Source of the DNA: Aplysia californica
Taxonomy: Eukaryota > Mollusca > Gastropoda > Aplysiida > Aplysiidae
Length of the DNA: 64,000 nucleotides
Assembly (NCBI RefSeq): GCF_000002075.1
Contig: NW_004797524.1
Location: 696,501-760,500, forward strand
Direction of reading: 5' to 3'
Position 1 is the first letter of the stretch. Every line of letters starts with the position of its first letter. The translations under genes and the position numbers were made by a program. Of the stretch, positions 61,759 to 64,000 are shown one piece after another. The notes beneath the pieces are model-generated. The model saw only the letters and a program-made list of their open reading frames with translations. It did no database searches and was not told where the DNA came from.

Positions 61759-64000
61759 GTTTGTTTTTTTCGTTTAAAAAAACTCAAGATAGCTTTTTCT
61801 CTAATGACCACAACAGATTGAGGAAGGGGTGTACCATTTGTCAGTAACTTTATTTTCTAAAGTCTCAGCACTTAATTTTTCTGCAGCTGATTTCACATCT
61901 AGCGTCCCATTTTATTGAATAGCTATCATTTGCCAGTTGGCTTGGTTCTTGTCTCTGAGCAGGGTGATTACTAGTTTGTTAGAAGCATTTAGTAGCAATT
62001 TAATTCCTTATGAACACATATTTGAATCTTGATTTTTTTTTTTTCCTTTTAATGATAATGATTTTAGGGATTGTTTTGTTCAGCTATAAACCCATCTTGC
62101 CTCCTTCAGTTTTAGCTGCAAAGAAATCCTCTTTATCTTATCATATTTCACAATTTTTCATCTCTGAATATTATGACAAATGAGTTGATATTAATCACCT
62201 TCATCCTTACATTCATAGTACCAACCGTAATAATACTAAGAAGATGACAGTATAAGATAAGAAATAGCAATAATAATCTAATGTGCACAATAAGTGAAAA
62301 GAAGAAAAACTAGAGGCAAAAGAATGATGAGATGAAGGGACAGAGTGAAAAGCAGAGGCCTCTGGGGAGGTGGTAGACAATAATTTTAAAATCATATTTC
62401 AAATTTATTATTATATATTTGTAATTGCTCGCGAAGGTTCTTAGTCGTTAAGGACATGGAATGCAGTTCCTTAGATATTTTGCTATTTCTCGTCAGTTCA
62501 TGTAGTCGTATAGTGGGCAACATTCATGAAACTCTGGAATGAAAGAACAAATGAGTGAGCTTCTTTCCTAAGTTCATCTTTCTTTTTCAGCTTATGGTTT
62601 TACTTCATTCAAAGCCTAATTAAAGAAGAGAAAGCAACCAGATGTTATCACGAGTAGCTATGAATGCAGGTTTAATGAAATGGACTACATTTTCATGTTT
62701 TGGCTATATTTGGACGCCAATAATTGGTTTGTTCGAATGGAGAGCATCTATCAATTGTGCATACATGTACTTCACATTGTAATAGAGCATTCTCCAAATG
62801 AAAGTTGTTTGTAAGCCTAATGATCAGTTTTTTTGCCACCTTCTACTTCTATGTGAGTCACTGCAATCTGTTCTTTGCCATCATATCTTTAAACAAACTT
62901 GCGTACATCAATTACATTCATACATTATCAATACATAAACTAAGTTTTTCCAGTTTTTCTATACGCGTGAAAATTTCATTTTGAAGTATTGTGCTTTGTG
63001 TACTATTTTTTTTCTTTTGACTTTACTATTTCTTACAATCATTTTCCTTTCATGAAAATGTTAATTGCTCCATGCAAATGCTTTATTTTTTATGTACTGT
63101 TTGTTATTATTTTTTACTGCAATATAAACAAGGTGACAACATTGTGACTATATCAACAGCTATACGGAGATCAAATTCTCACCCATTGCATCACACATGA
63201 GCCATTTTATGCATTCCTCAGCATTGTGCCTTCTTATAAATGAACATTTTCACACTCATAGTACGTCGATACTCAGTGCAATTTAATACAGTGCTTTATG
63301 CATTTTTTAAAAACCCTTGTTGTCTTGTTTCCTTTGATTGTTTGTCTTAGCTAAAAGCCACCTGGATATGGATGGCTGGTGCCTCTATAAAAATATTATT
63401 GATTACTGTTAGTCTATGTCTATGTAAACATGGACTTTTAGATGTGATTTTGTGAATACAATATTTCGTCAAAACTGTTCTAACAGCCACCTGTATAAAA
63501 CCTTATTGCCTTTACAAGCAACCACTTTTCATTCTCCCCTCAAGTTTTGGGGGGTTTTTTTTACATTAGTCAAACCTTGTTATGTGGCTGGTAGTATAAC
63601 GGAATAGCAACATTGCCATCATGGCTAGTGGTAGACTGGTAGAGATAGAGACGAACTCTGGCCTGTCTTGACTCATCTAGGTTTGAACTGAACAATTCCC
63701 ATGCATTGAGGGAAAAACAAATAGAAACCTAATAGGCCTACATGTACAGCTCCAGCTTAACTTTACATAAATTCAAATTGAAAATTTCTGGCGGATCAGA
63801 AGCTAAGCTATGTGTCAAGAGCCCTATAGACTAGTGTTTTTACCCGATACCGGTCAGTCTGCGGGCCGTCTCAGACCTTTCGGGTAGACTTGAGCGTATC
63901 CTTACAATATAAAAGCCTCTTGAATGCCCGCCAACTTTATGGTCATCAAGCTATTCAACAACATATCTTGCTGCCAGGCCAAGGTGACGTAGTTTCTTGG
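61759..64000. other. Downstream intergenic DNA, nothing recognised
   Basis: AT-rich, without coding frames over 61 codons, RNA genes or retroposons that I can identify. No start of a neighbouring gene is visible. Confidence 0.5.

Overview
The window is animal nuclear DNA. It has one long gene split by spliceosomal introns, dense simple repeats, and many SINE and LINE copies. The encoded protein is closest to the ABCC5 (MRP5) branch of ABC transporters. Together with the style of the retroposons, this suggests a mollusc, perhaps a marine gastropod; that placement is inference and only moderately sure.

Layout. From 1 to about 6 kb there are simple repeats and SINE copies with no recognisable gene. 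A locally CpG-dense stretch around 5.95-6.58 kb precedes the start codon at 6581. From 6581 to 58981 (+ strand) lies one ABCC5-like gene of 31 coding exons. All exon phases join, the summed coding length is 4266 nt, and the product is 1421 aa. It has the order cytosolic N-terminus, TMD1, NBD1, linker, TMD2, NBD2, with no TMD0. After the stop there is a likely 3' UTR with a candidate poly(A) signal at 60298, then AT-rich DNA with one SINE up to 64000.

Mobile DNA. The introns, above all intron 1 (5.4 kb), intron 2 and intron 3 (9.3 kb), are packed with at least seven short-retroposon types, here called A, B, C, D-tail, E, F and G. There are also 3' pieces of LINEs, two near-complete terminal-inverted-repeat DNA transposons (41105-42797 with TSD TACT; 53079-54104 with TSD TTAA), and a pair of MITE-like elements. 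Exact target-site duplications delimit many of these copies.

Main points for a second look. (1) Nearly all the retroposon families and the LINEs end in the same kind of 3' stem-loop. The loop is similar, but the stem pairs differ between families in a compensatory way, as expected of a shared reverse-transcriptase recognition hairpin. (2) Insertions of only 38 and 47 bp, each with 12-bp target duplications, consist of little more than the end of that hairpin plus an AATC tail. (3) Copies of families A, B, C, E and G all lie in the gene's own orientation. In several introns a SINE 3' tail ends 30-46 nt before an exon, where a branch point should lie, and exon 3 takes its splice acceptor from a SINE tail. 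(4) Two LINE 3' fragments share the same 5' end to within one base yet have different target duplications, which suggests a LINE-derived non-autonomous family.
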